Below, one piece after another: positions 15,083 through 24,483 of a DNA stretch of 64,000 nt; the stretch's first letter is position 1; each line of letters starts with the position of its first letter. The stretch is from Paracoccus aerius. Lineage in GTDB: Bacteria > Pseudomonadota > Alphaproteobacteria > Rhodobacterales > Rhodobacteraceae. The DNA lies in NCBI RefSeq assembly GCF_014656455.1, contig NZ_BNCL01000009.1:1-64000 (forward strand), read 5' to 3'. Made by a program: the position numbers and the translations under genes. The notes below the pieces were generated by a model. The model did not search any database and was not told the DNA's origin. It saw only the letters and a program-made list of their open reading frames with translations.

Positions 15083-15263
15083 TTCGCGAAACCATAATGC
15101 GACGCCCGAGCTGGCCTTGGAGTTCATCGAGGTCGGCCAGAATGAAGATGGCGAACACGTCATCCTGTTGACGGGTACCTTCGAGGCCGTTCAGGCGGCA
15201 GGACGCCTGTACGGACGGCCTGTTCTTTTAGTCCTGGCCAAAGAGAAAGGTGGTGTCGCTTGA
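15063..15263 (+). CDS. small hypothetical protein
   Basis: The 66-residue protein begins at ATG 15063 behind GGGAG at 15051-15055 and inside the end of the previous gene. It has a beta-rich core (HVILLTGTFEAVQAAGRLYG). Its TGA overlaps the TTG start of the next gene. Function unknown. Confidence 0.45.
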   Translation: MPINMDDSRNHNATPELALEFIEVGQNEDGEHVILLTGTFEAVQAAGRLYGRPVLLVLAKEKGGVA

Positions 15264-15511
15264 GTAACAACATGAAAGACGGCGGACCCGCGTTTCCTCT
15301 TGTCGGGCAAGTAGGGGTCGAACATTTTGCATGCGAACCTGGTATGGCCTTGCGCGACTGGTTCGCCGGGCAAGCCCTAACCGCGATCATTGCCAAGGTC
15401 CCTACCAAGGCCTTTAGGACCGATGCAACTCTTTACCGGCGAGTTGGCGTGGCAGCTTTTTACTATGCCGATGCCATGCTGGCCGCTCGAGGCGAACAGC
15501 ATGGAGATTAA
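15260..15511 (+). CDS. small phage protein with GGPAFP motif
   Basis: The 83-residue protein carries GGPAFP near the N-terminus and GMALRDWFAGQAL, a pattern widespread in uncharacterised phage proteins. TTG 15260 was chosen because AAAGG at 15246-15250 is well placed and the codon overlaps the previous stop (TTGA); ATG 15272 is the alternative. Function unknown. Confidence 0.55.
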   Translation: MSNNMKDGGPAFPLVGQVGVEHFACEPGMALRDWFAGQALTAIIAKVPTKAFRTDATLYRRVGVAAFYYADAMLAARGEQHGD

Positions 15512-15513
15512 TT

Positions 15514-15900
15514 ATGACTAACAAGATCGACACGTCGCGCGATGCCGTAGCGATGCATCTACACCGCCTCGAAACAAGAGGCGGCGCGACTGACATTGCC
15601 GAGGCGTCTGAGATCATCCGCGCCCTTCTGGATGAACGTGACCGCGTCATAGCATTCGTATGGAAGGAAGCCGCCAAGGTCGCGGACGCCTATGCTGCCG
15701 AAAACCAGCAGATGGCCGCCGACAGTATCCATTTCGACCCGGTTCTAGGAGCAGTGCGCCAAGGCGACGTTCGGCGCTTGAGTGAGGCAGAAGAACAAAA
15801 GTCAGACGATATGCAGATGGACGGGTTGGTCCATAGCAGCATGTTCCGCGCCGCCAAGAACATTGCCGCCGCCCTGCGAGCCAGAGGCGAAAGAGGCTAA
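15514..15900 (+). CDS. hypothetical protein
   Basis: The 128-residue, largely helical acidic protein begins MTNKIDTSRDAVAMHLHRLE and contains EASEIIRALLDERDRVIAF. It lies 2 nt after the previous gene and 2 nt before the excisionase-like gene. No domain recognised. Confidence 0.5.
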   Translation: MTNKIDTSRDAVAMHLHRLETRGGATDIAEASEIIRALLDERDRVIAFVWKEAAKVADAYAAENQQMAADSIHFDPVLGAVRQGDVRRLSEAEEQKSDDMQMDGLVHSSMFRAAKNIAAALRARGERG

Positions 15901-15902
15901 CG

Positions 15903-16253
15903 ATGCCCCAGCCCATGCTTCTGACCATCAAGCAGGCGGCCACCCGCCTGGGGGTGCCGGAATACAGCCTGCGCAAGGTCGCCGACGATCATGGCATGAC
16001 AATCCGCATCGGACGCGCTGTAAGACTGCACCCTGACGACCTATCGGAGATTATCAGCCTATGCCGCGGCGAGCGAAAGGACCGCGCCTCCACTGGCGCG
16101 TCAGGACAGATGGACCGTCAGTCTGGGAAATCAGGGACGGCAACACCCGACTATCGACCGGCACAGACTGCCGCCGCGATGCTGAAGCGCAGCTCGCGCG
16201 CTACCTTGAACGCAAACATCGCCCAAGTGGTCCCTCTCGGCCGGAAGACCTAG
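15903..16253 (+). CDS. excisionase-like HTH protein overlapping the integrase
   Basis: The 116-residue protein has a MerR/AlpA-type helix-turn-helix at residues about 5-50 (LTIKQAATRLGVPEYSLRKV, then RIGRAVRLHPDDL), typical of excisionases. The frame does not stop until 16253, so its last 64 codons overlap the integrase gene in another frame by 193 nt. The overlapping tail is low-complexity and may have no function. It would assist excision and set integrase direction. Confidence 0.65.
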   Translation: MPQPMLLTIKQAATRLGVPEYSLRKVADDHGMTIRIGRAVRLHPDDLSEIISLCRGERKDRASTGASGQMDRQSGKSGTATPDYRPAQTAAAMLKRSSRATLNANIAQVVPLGRKT

Positions 16254-17179
16254 ACGTCGGAATTTGCCTGACGATCTATGCTGAAGAGCATGCAGTCAAT
16301 GTGGCCGATCCCAAAAGGATCGGCTTTGCTATCGCTGTTCTGGATCGCTTCTGGAAGGACATGAACGTTGCGGACGTGAAGGGGGAGACCTGCCGGCGCT
16401 ATGCCAAGAGCCGTGTCTCGAAGTTCGGCAAGCCAATCTCCGCTGGAACGATTCGGCGCGAACTGAACGTCCTGCAGGCCGCGATCAATTACTGCCACGG
16501 TGAGGGCTACCTGATCCACGCGCCGAAGGTGACCTTGCCAGCCAAGCCTCCGAGCCGTGAGCGATGGCTGACACGCCAAGAGGCTGCATGGCTGCTACGC
16601 GCGGCCCGGTCCCTGAACAGGGATGGAAGGCACTTGGCCGACTTCATCCTGCACGGCCTCTATACCGGCAGCCGCAAGGAGACGATCCTGGCCATGCACA
16701 TCGACCAGCTGAGCCCGGTCGGGGGCTATGTCGATACGAAGCACGGCATCCTCTACCGACGCCCGCAGGATAAGGTTGAGACGAAGAAGCGGCAGCGGCC
16801 TGCCCGTCTACCCAGCCGCTATCTAGCCTATCTGCGTCGACAGGCCGCAAACGGCCGTCTCTATGTCGTCGAACGGAACATCGAGCGGGAGGGCCAGATG
16901 CGCCGTGAGATGGTCGGCGATGTACGCAAGGCATGGGCTCACGCAATTATCCTGGCGCCGCAACTGGCGGCCAAGAAGGGGATCAAGATTGACCTGTCAG
17001 GCGTGACGCCGCATGTCCTCAAGCATACCGCCATCACTTGGGCGATGCAGCGCGGGGCGACAATCTGGGACGCCGCAGGTTACTTCTCGACCAGCGCGGA
17101 GACGATCGAGAAGGTATATGGGCATCACAGCCCGAATCACCAACGATCGGCGGTAGAGGCTATGAATGCACGTGCCTGA
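16061..17179 (+). CDS. tyrosine recombinase (phage integrase)
   Basis: The 372-residue protein has an N-terminal arm-binding region beginning MPRRAKGPRLHWRVRTDG, a core-binding region, and a catalytic domain with Arg in YTGSRKE (about 205), HVLKH (318-322) and the nucleophile Tyr in KVYGHH (about 353). The usual HxxR of box II reads HxxK here. It should integrate the element, probably at the tRNA-Arg at 19567, which lies 2.4 kb away in the expected direction. Confidence 0.9.
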   Translation: MPRRAKGPRLHWRVRTDGPSVWEIRDGNTRLSTGTDCRRDAEAQLARYLERKHRPSGPSRPEDLDVGICLTIYAEEHAVNVADPKRIGFAIAVLDRFWKDMNVADVKGETCRRYAKSRVSKFGKPISAGTIRRELNVLQAAINYCHGEGYLIHAPKVTLPAKPPSRERWLTRQEAAWLLRAARSLNRDGRHLADFILHGLYTGSRKETILAMHIDQLSPVGGYVDTKHGILYRRPQDKVETKKRQRPARLPSRYLAYLRRQAANGRLYVVERNIEREGQMRREMVGDVRKAWAHAIILAPQLAAKKGIKIDLSGVTPHVLKHTAITWAMQRGATIWDAAGYFSTSAETIEKVYGHHSPNHQRSAVEAMNARA

Positions 17180-17314
17180 AAAACAGAGGGCGCCTGGATG
17201 TTAGAAAAGAACGTTTTACGCACTACGCATTTAAAGAATCATTGATACCTCGACGAGAATCCCAGAGCATAGATAGTCTGCAAGGCATCTTTATTTAGTA
17301 TCGCTGTGGTGTTC

Positions 17315-19384
17315 ATGATGTCGTTCCTGGATAAATCTCCGGTTAAAGTTTCGTGGGATAAGGTTAGCCAAGCAGCGATGGCTGCTGACGCAGCTTACAG
17401 CATATATCCTGCCATCGATGGGTCAGGCTGGAAACCAGTCAATCTACGAACAATCGATGCAGGATCAATTCCAAAGAAGAACATCACTTTTGACGGCTTC
17501 ACGTTCTTGACTAACGACGGACGTGGTGCGGCAGTGCTGTTGCAGAAAGGTAAAGGTGACGCCAAGGAGTACATGTTATCCTTTCGAGGTACTGATAATA
17601 TCGACGATCTCAGTGACCTAGGTAAGAACGAGATTGTAAGTTATTTTCGAACCGCAACCGGTTCTTATATGAAAGACTTCAAGCGGCTTCTTTCGGCCGT
17701 TGATGATCATATTGGGAGCCGGCCGGGCGACCTGACAGTTACCGGTCATAGCTTAGGAGGATGGATTACCAACAAGTTAAAGTCCGACATACTGAAATTT
17801 GACGGCGATCCAAAGATTTGGAAAAACGCGGACTACATAGCCTTCGAGTCTCCACTTCTTCGGAAAAACGTCTTTAACTTTGGTTTTCAGAACGACCCGA
17901 TCTACAAAGCTCTCTCTCCGAGATCGACCGGAGTAGGTACAGACCGGGTGTGGGTGGACACTGAAGATGGAGATCTTCCCACTCATGATCTGGGGGCTGT
18001 GCGTCAGGCGATTGACCGGCTTGAAGCAGCTACCCTCGCGGAGCTCGTCAGCTTCGGAGACAACGTCTTTATTAGGACACTATCGGCAAAAGGCCCTACG
18101 GTTGCTTCTGACTTCGGCTTCGGCATAACTGGCCGCAACTACGACGACGACCGGAATAGCTTCTATGTGGGGTCGACGAAGAATGATGTCTTCAGGCTCA
18201 ACCTTCATAGCGAGGCAACAAACTATGTCAGCCTCGGCCAAGGTGAGGATCGCCTCTTTTCAGTTCTAGATACGACCGACGTTGTCGTCGGGAAAGAACA
18301 TGCAGACGTTATATGGGCAGGCGGCGGCGATGACATTATCTCCGGCGACGGCAACATTCGTAACTATGAGCATGTGCTCAGAGATGTATGGGTTGTCGGA
18401 CATCAGCTTACATCAGCTCTTTATGCTGACTGGTATAAGGTTTCGGCATCCGGGAGTTATTCGACGTATGGCGCTATCAGAGCGGCTGGCTTCTATGACG
18501 GAAAGCTACGGGCTGACCGGCGACCCACTGACGGTGCGAATGACCAACTATATGGGGAAGCTGGCAATGACATCCTCTTCGCTGGGGATGGAGACGACCG
18601 TTTGGATGGGGGCGCCGGAAGCGATCTTTTGCTGGGGGGCAATGGGCGAGATAAGCTATATGGAGGCACTCACAACGATGTTCTAAATGGAGGCTCTGGA
18701 GCAGACTTAATGGTGGGTGGGACTGGTCGGGATCTTTACTTGGCAGATCCTTCAGATACATTACGCGAGAGTAAAGATGGTGGTTTGGATGTTGTAGTCG
18801 CACTGCGTAATGGCACTTACAATCTTAATAATGTCGAAGCCTTTATGTTAGCTGACCAATCAACGACAGCACGTGTGGTGGTTAACGAATTGGATCATAG
18901 TCCGGCTGGAAATGCCATGTTCTATGTTGGCATGGGACAAAAGGGCTCATCCATCACGGTTGAAAATAACAATCCTAATGCGATAGAGTTCTTTCTGGAC
19001 TCCCACAGCAACTCAGGTAGCGACGAATTTATATTTACTGATCCCTTTGTGGAGGGGTCTGAAATAAACGTAGCATATGCAAGAGGTTCTACTATCGACT
19101 TATCCTCGCATGGCATTAAAGATCTAAGGGATAAAACACTAGATTTCACCAGAAGCTTCAATATAGCTGACGGTCTTTACTTCGTATCCGGCGATACCGA
19201 TTTGAAATATATGACCAAAGACAAGAAAGTATATACATCAAACGTTTCTAGCTACGATTATTCAGTAAGAAACTTAGTAGACGATGATTTTGACTATTTG
19301 GGCACAATTGTTCAGGCTAAGGGCAATTTCCTGCACACCTTTGTCGGGGTAGTAGGCGGCTCTTTAGTCGAGTGGGAGTTTTAG
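17315..19384 (+). CDS. RTX calcium-binding lipase-like exoprotein
   Basis: The roughly 689-residue protein has a lipase-type nucleophile elbow TGHSLGGW near residue 143, preceded by LSFRGTDN (oxyanion region). RTX nonapeptide repeats follow at about 407-478 (GGAGSDLLLGGNGRDKLYGG and similar), then a beta-rich C-terminus suited to type I secretion. No signal peptide and no T1SS genes are nearby. Base composition is visibly more AT-rich than either flank, suggesting separate acquisition. The start is unclear: GTG at 17306/17309 and ATG at 17315/17318 are all in frame and no ribosome binding site is clear. Confidence 0.75.
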   Translation: MMSFLDKSPVKVSWDKVSQAAMAADAAYSIYPAIDGSGWKPVNLRTIDAGSIPKKNITFDGFTFLTNDGRGAAVLLQKGKGDAKEYMLSFRGTDNIDDLSDLGKNEIVSYFRTATGSYMKDFKRLLSAVDDHIGSRPGDLTVTGHSLGGWITNKLKSDILKFDGDPKIWKNADYIAFESPLLRKNVFNFGFQNDPIYKALSPRSTGVGTDRVWVDTEDGDLPTHDLGAVRQAIDRLEAATLAELVSFGDNVFIRTLSAKGPTVASDFGFGITGRNYDDDRNSFYVGSTKNDVFRLNLHSEATNYVSLGQGEDRLFSVLDTTDVVVGKEHADVIWAGGGDDIISGDGNIRNYEHVLRDVWVVGHQLTSALYADWYKVSASGSYSTYGAIRAAGFYDGKLRADRRPTDGANDQLYGEAGNDILFAGDGDDRLDGGAGSDLLLGGNGRDKLYGGTHNDVLNGGSGADLMVGGTGRDLYLADPSDTLRESKDGGLDVVVALRNGTYNLNNVEAFMLADQSTTARVVVNELDHSPAGNAMFYVGMGQKGSSITVENNNPNAIEFFLDSHSNSGSDEFIFTDPFVEGSEINVAYARGSTIDLSSHGIKDLRDKTLDFTRSFNIADGLYFVSGDTDLKYMTKDKKVYTSNVSSYDYSVRNLVDDDFDYLGTIVQAKGNFLHTFVGVVGGSLVEWEF

Positions 19385-19566
19385 TCCACCCTGCAGCTTT
19401 TGTGCATCTGTAACGCTTGAGAATGATCCGAGAAGCACTCCTGCCAAGTCGCTCCCGGCGCGCACCTACACGGCAGCCAGAAGGCTGAGGATGCCTCATT
19501 CCGCGCCATATCGGGACCAAAGGCCGAAAAGCCCTTAAAGAAGCGTGACTATCTCATTGAAAACGA

Positions 19567-19643
<77 letters not shown>

Positions 19644-19703
19644 CTGCGGCGTGAATAGCCGCAGTCATGGCAGGGTGCAACGGCGAAAACGACGGCGGCA
19701 CTG

Positions 19704-20726
19704 TCAGCCCGCGCAAATCTGCTGCAGCGCCAGCCATTGTTCGTCGGTCAGCAGCGGCCGGGCCGGGGGCGTGGTGCGGAAGGCATCACCCTCGATCAGC
19801 GGCAGGACGGTCTGGCCGGTGGGGTCGAGGGTGCGGGCATAGGGCTCGGCCGGGATGCCGCGCTCCGCCAGCGCGGCGAGAAGGTCGGCATCGGATGGAC
19901 GGGGGGCGGGGTTCATCAGCATCGCGGCCCCGAAGCCCTGCATCGCGGTCTGCGGCAGGTGGCCCAGCGTCATCAACCGGATCGAGGCCAGAAGCCCCGC
20001 GTGCTGCACCGCCGCCTGCCGCAGGGCGTCGTCGGTGGTGGCAAGCCGGGCCGCGACAAGATGTGCCGCGGCGGCCTCGGGGCCGGGCGCGGTTTGCAAC
20101 AGGTCGCTGCCGATCACGTAGATCTCTCCGGGCAGGCGGCGCGCGCCTCCCAGGGGACCGGGCACCACCCGGACCGCCGCGTCCGGTCCCAGCAGTCGCG
20201 GCGCCAGCCAGTTCAGCACGGCCTGGCCGGATTCGCGGTGGCAGACCGCCCCCGATCCACGTTCCAGGTCGGTCAGGATAGCCTGGCCAATGTCGCGGGC
20301 CTGGGCGGGCGGCGCGATCCGGGCGGCATGGCCGATCAGCGCGCCGGGCAGCCAGAAGACCAGCCAGCCGAGAGCCGCAAGGATCGCCAGCACCAGAAGT
20401 CCGTTGCGCAGCCGCCCCGTATGGGCGCGGTGACTGGCGACGGCGCCCTGGACGCGAGCGATCGCCTCGATCATCAAGGGATCGTCTATGGTGACGGTTT
20501 CGTCCTCGCCCGTCGTGGTCGGGGCATAGATGGCCGGTGTGACACCGGGGTTCAGCTGGACCACCGCCGGCAGCGACCAGTGCGACAACGGCCGGTCGGT
20601 CCTGGGGTCCGACAGGACCAGCGTGGCGTCCCCCACCGACACGATGACCTCGCGCAAGGGCGCATCGGGCGCGGCGCGCCACGAGCCCTGAGCCTCGAGC
20701 CGTTGAAAGTCCGTGAGCGCGGTCAT
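19704..20726 (-). CDS. conserved Rhodobacteraceae membrane-associated hypothetical protein
   Basis: The 340-residue protein has one hydrophobic segment near residues 112-135 (GLLVLAILAALGWLVFWLPG) and a C-terminal periplasmic-type domain containing a protease-like pattern (VIGSDLL, EAAAAHLVAARL). ATG at 20726 (MTALTDFQRLEAQGSW) was preferred to 20759. It resembles proteins annotated as hypothetical across Rhodobacteraceae. Function unknown. Confidence 0.65.
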   Translation of the reverse strand: MTALTDFQRLEAQGSWRAAPDAPLREVIVSVGDATLVLSDPRTDRPLSHWSLPAVVQLNPGVTPAIYAPTTTGEDETVTIDDPLMIEAIARVQGAVASHRAHTGRLRNGLLVLAILAALGWLVFWLPGALIGHAARIAPPAQARDIGQAILTDLERGSGAVCHRESGQAVLNWLAPRLLGPDAAVRVVPGPLGGARRLPGEIYVIGSDLLQTAPGPEAAAAHLVAARLATTDDALRQAAVQHAGLLASIRLMTLGHLPQTAMQGFGAAMLMNPAPRPSDADLLAALAERGIPAEPYARTLDPTGQTVLPLIEGDAFRTTPPARPLLTDEQWLALQQICAG

Positions 20727-20817
20727 GTTTTCTGATCTGCCAGCCTGCCTTCGGACCATAGCGTCAAGCCCCGGCAGGTCAATCGCGACCGCCGGAAGAA
20801 GGCATGGCGTGCGTTGC

Positions 20818-21726
20818 CTATAGTGCGGTTTCGGGCACCCTCATGCCCTTGTCGCGCGCCAGCACGCGCATCCGGTCCTGCAGCTTTTCAAAGGCCCGGA
20901 CCTCGATCTGGCGGATGCGTTCGCGCGACACCTCGTAGCGGGCGGACAGATCTTCAAGCGTCAGTGGGTCGTCGCGCAGCCGGCGTTCGATCAGGATATC
21001 CTTTTCCCGCTCGTTCAACACGTCCATCGCTTGCATCAGCATCTGCCGGCGGGTGTCCAGTTCCTCGGATTCGGCAAAGGCTTCGGCCTGGTTGGCGTCC
21101 TCGTCCTCCAGCCAGTCTTGCCACTGCGACGCAGAATCGCCCTCGCCACTGCCGACCGTCGCGTTCAGCGATGCGTCGCCGCCTGACAGGCGGCGGTTCA
21201 TGTCGATGACTTCCTGTTCCGTCACGTTCAGGTCGTTGGCAATCTGGGCGACGTTTTCGGGCCGCAGGTCGCCTTCCTCAAGCGCGCCGATGCGGGACTT
21301 GGCCTTGCGGAGGTTGAAGAACAGCTTCTTCTGCGCGCTTGTGGTGCCCATCTTCACCAGCGACCATGACCGCAGGATATATTCCTGGATCGAGGCGCGG
21401 ATCCACCACATGGCATAGGTCGCAAGGCGGAAGCCGCGTTCGGGATCGAACCGCTTGACCGCCTGCATCAAGCCGACGTTGGCTTCGGAAATGACCTCGG
21501 CCTGCGGAAGGCCATAGCCGCGATAGCCCATGGCGATCTTGGCCGCCAGGCGCAGGTGCGACGTGACCAGCCTGTGCGCGGCCTCGCTGTCCTGGTGGTC
21601 CGCCCAGGCCTTGGCCAGCATGTATTCCTCTTCCGGCTGCAGAAGAGGAAACTTGCGGATTTCCTGCAGATAGCGATTGAGGCCCTGTTCAGGGCTGGGG
21701 GCGGGAAGATTTCCGTAATTCGCCAT
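20818..21726 (-). CDS. rpoH: RNA polymerase sigma factor RpoH (sigma-32)
   Basis: The 302-residue protein carries sigma-70 region 2 (EANVGLMQAVKRFDPERG, ATYAMWWIRASIQEYI), the RpoH box QKKLFFNLRK that distinguishes sigma-32, and region 4 (LTLEDLSARYEVSRERIRQI). It directs heat-shock and, in Rhodobacterales, oxidative-stress promoters. ATG 21726 gives the standard N-terminus MANYGNLPAPSPEQG. It may be one of several RpoH paralogs in the genome; only one is visible here. Confidence 0.95.
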   Translation of the reverse strand: MANYGNLPAPSPEQGLNRYLQEIRKFPLLQPEEEYMLAKAWADHQDSEAAHRLVTSHLRLAAKIAMGYRGYGLPQAEVISEANVGLMQAVKRFDPERGFRLATYAMWWIRASIQEYILRSWSLVKMGTTSAQKKLFFNLRKAKSRIGALEEGDLRPENVAQIANDLNVTEQEVIDMNRRLSGGDASLNATVGSGEGDSASQWQDWLEDEDANQAEAFAESEELDTRRQMLMQAMDVLNEREKDILIERRLRDDPLTLEDLSARYEVSRERIRQIEVRAFEKLQDRMRVLARDKGMRVPETAL

Positions 21727-21870
21727 GATGTCGGGCCTTTCGCAGAGTCCGGGGAACGCCGCCTGCAACTGCAGGGTTCCGGCCTGGTGGCACGGCTCCG
21801 GACGGCATGGTTTAGCAACAGTGTGTAATAAAAAACTTAACGGGCCAGCCGGTCGGGGTTCACGTTTCCG

Positions 21871-22893
21871 TCAGACGACCTCTCGAAGCTGGTCGAGCAG
21901 CGCTTGGATGTCCGCGGGCAGGGGGCTGTCGAAGGCCAGGGGCAACCCCGTTACCGGATGGTCGAACCCCAGATGCGCCGCGTGCAGTGCCTGCCGGGGA
22001 AAGGTTGCCACAGCCTCGGCCACGGGCCCAAGCACCTTGACGGATGCCTTGCGCGCCCCGCCATAGACCGGATCGCCGATCAGCCCCAGTCCGGCATGGG
22101 CCATGTGGACGCGGATCTGGTGGGTGCGTCCCGTTTCCAGCCGGCATTCGACCAGCATGGCGACGGGCGGCGTGCCAAAGCGTTCCAGCATGCGCGCGCG
22201 GGTGACGGCATGGCGGCCCTTGTCGAAATAGACCGCCTGCCGCTGCCGGTCGGTGGCGTGACGGGCCAGGCGGGATGTGATCTTCAGCATCCCGCCCTCT
22301 TCGAAGGTGACGCCGGGCGTGCCGCGCAGCCGCGCATCGGCCCCGTCGATCACGCCGTGCGCCAGGGCGAGATAACGCCGCTGGGCGCTGTGCGCCTCGA
22401 ACTGGGCGGCAAGGCCATGATGGGCGCGATCCGACTTCGCCACGACCAGCAGGCCCGACGTGTCCTTGTCGATGCGATGCACGATGCCCGGCCGCTTTTC
22501 CCCGCCGATGCCCGAAAGGGTATGGCCGCAATGGGCCAGAAGCGCATTGACCAGCGTCCCGCGCGGAGAGCCGGGGGCAGGGTGGACGACCATCCCGGCA
22601 GGCTTGTCGATGACGATCAGATCCTCATCCTCGAAGGCGATGGACAGGGGGATCGCCTCGGGGCGGGTGTCGACTGGCTCGGGATCGGGGATCGCGATGC
22701 TGTAGTCCTGCCCCTCGGCCACGCGGGCCTTGCCGTCGCGCACGATGCCGTCGGGGCCGCTGACGGCGCCGTCGGCGATCAGCCGCGACAGGCGCGACCG
22801 CGACAGGCCCGCTTCCTCTGGCACCGCCAGGGCAAGCGCCTTATCAAGCCGGTCAGGCGGGTTGGCCGGGATGGTGACAACAAGGTTCGACAT
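21871..22893 (-). CDS. rluD: 23S rRNA pseudouridine synthase RluD
   Basis: The 340-residue protein has an N-terminal S4-like domain (DRLDKALALAVPE, SRLIADGAVSG) and the RluA-family catalytic motif HRIDKDTSGLLVVAKSD with its Asp. It pseudouridylates helix 69 of 23S rRNA in family members. ATG 22893 lies in a CATG shared with the divergent DUF6476 start at 22892. Confidence 0.9.
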   Translation of the reverse strand: MSNLVVTIPANPPDRLDKALALAVPEEAGLSRSRLSRLIADGAVSGPDGIVRDGKARVAEGQDYSIAIPDPEPVDTRPEAIPLSIAFEDEDLIVIDKPAGMVVHPAPGSPRGTLVNALLAHCGHTLSGIGGEKRPGIVHRIDKDTSGLLVVAKSDRAHHGLAAQFEAHSAQRRYLALAHGVIDGADARLRGTPGVTFEEGGMLKITSRLARHATDRQRQAVYFDKGRHAVTRARMLERFGTPPVAMLVECRLETGRTHQIRVHMAHAGLGLIGDPVYGGARKASVKVLGPVAEAVATFPRQALHAAHLGFDHPVTGLPLAFDSPLPADIQALLDQLREVV

Positions 22894-23197
22894 GGGCACG
22901 GATGATAGCGACTGGAAAACGGCGGCGAAAGCGGTGCCGGAACTGCGGCTGCTGCGGTGGCTGGTGACGGGCCTGGCCCTGGTGATGGGCCTGGGGATGA
23001 TTGCCGTGGTGGCCCTGCTGTGGATGCGGCTAGGCCAGCCGATGCTGCCCGACCTGCCCAAGGCAATCGTCCTGCCGGATGGCGCCGCACCCGAGGCCGT
23101 GACCTTCGCCCGCGACTGGATCGTCGTCGTCACCGACGCGGGCGAGGTGCTGCTTTACGACCGGGCAGGCGCGCTGCGCGACACGCTTCAGCCCTGA
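22892..23197 (+). CDS. DUF6476 family small membrane protein
   Basis: The 101-residue protein has a hydrophobic helix after PELRLLRWLVTG (about residues 18-45), then a short soluble beta region (DWIVVVTDAGEVLLYD). The pattern matches DUF6476 of Rhodobacteraceae. It diverges from rluD with overlapping start codons and converges on ubiK with a 10-nt tail overlap. Function unknown. Confidence 0.7.
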   Translation: MGTDDSDWKTAAKAVPELRLLRWLVTGLALVMGLGMIAVVALLWMRLGQPMLPDLPKAIVLPDGAAPEAVTFARDWIVVVTDAGEVLLYDRAGALRDTLQP

Positions 23198-23436
23198 CGG
23201 CCCGCCTGCATCGCGTCCAGCCGGGACTTCAGCTCGGCATTCTCGGTGCGGGCCTTGATCGCCATCTCGCGCACGGCCTCGAACTCCTCGCGGGTCACGA
23301 AGTCGCGATCAGCCAGCCAGCGGTCGATCCAGCCCTTCATGGCGTTCTCTGCCTCGGACCGGGCGCCGTGCGCCACGCCCATGGCATTGGTCATCAGCTT
23401 CGAGATGTCGTCAAAGAACTTGTTCTGCGTGGTCAT
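23188..23436 (-). CDS. ubiK: accessory factor UbiK family protein (BMFP)
   Basis: The 82-residue protein begins MTTQNKFFDDISKLMTNAMG and ends in a coiled coil (REEFEAVREMAIKARTENAE). The BMFP/UbiK family are membrane-fusogenic or ubiquinone-biosynthesis accessory proteins that trimerise through that helix. The same frame stays open far upstream, but only this segment is family-like. Confidence 0.8.
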   Translation of the reverse strand: MTTQNKFFDDISKLMTNAMGVAHGARSEAENAMKGWIDRWLADRDFVTREEFEAVREMAIKARTENAELKSRLDAMQAGRQG

Positions 23437-23595
23437 TTGGCCTTTGCCCCCGATACGTGGTTGCCCGCCTATATGGGCCGCGCGGCGGCCGGGTTCAATG
23501 CGCGCCATGCCGCAAGCGCAGGATTGGCGGCCGGACTGTCGTGTTGACACCGCCCGCGCGCCGACTAGCGTGCGCCGCGCATAACCCGAGGCCCC

Positions 23596-24483
23596 ATGAT
23601 CCCCTTTCCCGATATCGCGCCCGAAATCTTCACCATCAACCTGGGCGGTGTTTCGCTGTCGCTGCGGTGGTATGCGCTTGCCTATCTCGCAGGGCTGCTG
23701 CTGGGCTGGCAGATCATCGCCGCCATGATGCGACGCGACAGGCTGTGGGGCGACCGGGCGCCCATGCCCGCCGACAGGGTGGACGACCTGCTGACCTGGG
23801 TGATCCTGGGCGTGATCCTGGGCGGCCGCCTGGGTTTCGTGCTGTTCTACGAACCAGGATATTACCTGTCGAACCCGGCCGAGATCATCAAGGTCTGGCA
23901 GGGCGGGATGAGCTTTCACGGCGGTTTTGCGGGCGTGATTGTCGCGACCTGGGCCTTTTGCCGCGCCAACGGCATTCCGCCGCTGCGGCTGGCGGACGCG
24001 ATGGCGGTGGTGGCGCCCATCGGCATCTTCTTCGGACGCATCGCCAATTTCATCAACGCGGAATTGTGGGGCCGCCCCACCGACCTGCCCTGGGGCGTGA
24101 TCTTCCCCGGCCAGGCCGCGCAGATCTGCCCCGGCGTGGTCGGCCCCTGCGCCCGCCACCCCAGCCAGCTTTACGAGGCGGGGCTGGAAGGCCTGCTTCT
24201 GGGGCTGATCCTGCTGGCCCTGGTCCGGGCAGGCGGGCTGCGACGGCCGGGCCTGGCTTTCGGCACCTTCCTGGCCGGCTATGGCCTGGCGCGGATGTTC
24301 GTTGAACTGTTCCGCGTGGCCGATGCCCAGTTCATCACGCCCGACAACCCGCTGGGCCATGTCATCGGCGGGCCGGTGGTCGGGCTGACGATGGGCCAGC
24401 TTCTGTCGCTGCCGATGGTGCTGATCGGGCTGTTCTTCATCCTGCGCGCCCGGCGCCGACCGGCCGTGACCGCTGCCACATGA
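23596..24483 (+). CDS. lgt: prolipoprotein diacylglyceryl transferase
   Basis: The 295-residue multi-span inner-membrane enzyme contains the Lgt signature [14 protein letters not shown] and [12 protein letters not shown]. It transfers diacylglycerol from phosphatidylglycerol to the lipobox cysteine, the first step of lipoprotein maturation. It overlaps the next gene by ATGA and leads a four-gene rightward run. Confidence 0.96.
   Translation: MIPFPDIAPEIFTINLGGVSLSLRWYALAYLAGLLLGWQIIAAMMRRDRLWGDRAPMPADRVDDLLTWVILGVILGGRLGFVLFYEPGYYLSNPAEIIKVWQGGMSFHGGFAGVIVATWAFCRANGIPPLRLADAMAVVAPIGIFFGRIANFINAELWGRPTDLPWGVIFPGQAAQICPGVVGPCARHPSQLYEAGLEGLLLGLILLALVRAGGLRRPGLAFGTFLAGYGLARMFVELFRVADAQFITPDNPLGHVIGGPVVGLTMGQLLSLPMVLIGLFFILRARRRPAVTAAT

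Noticed and set aside
23437..24360. Long leftward frame continuing upstream of ubiK through lgt
   Set aside because: Only the last 82 residues are family-like; the rest is antisense to lgt, with no domain.
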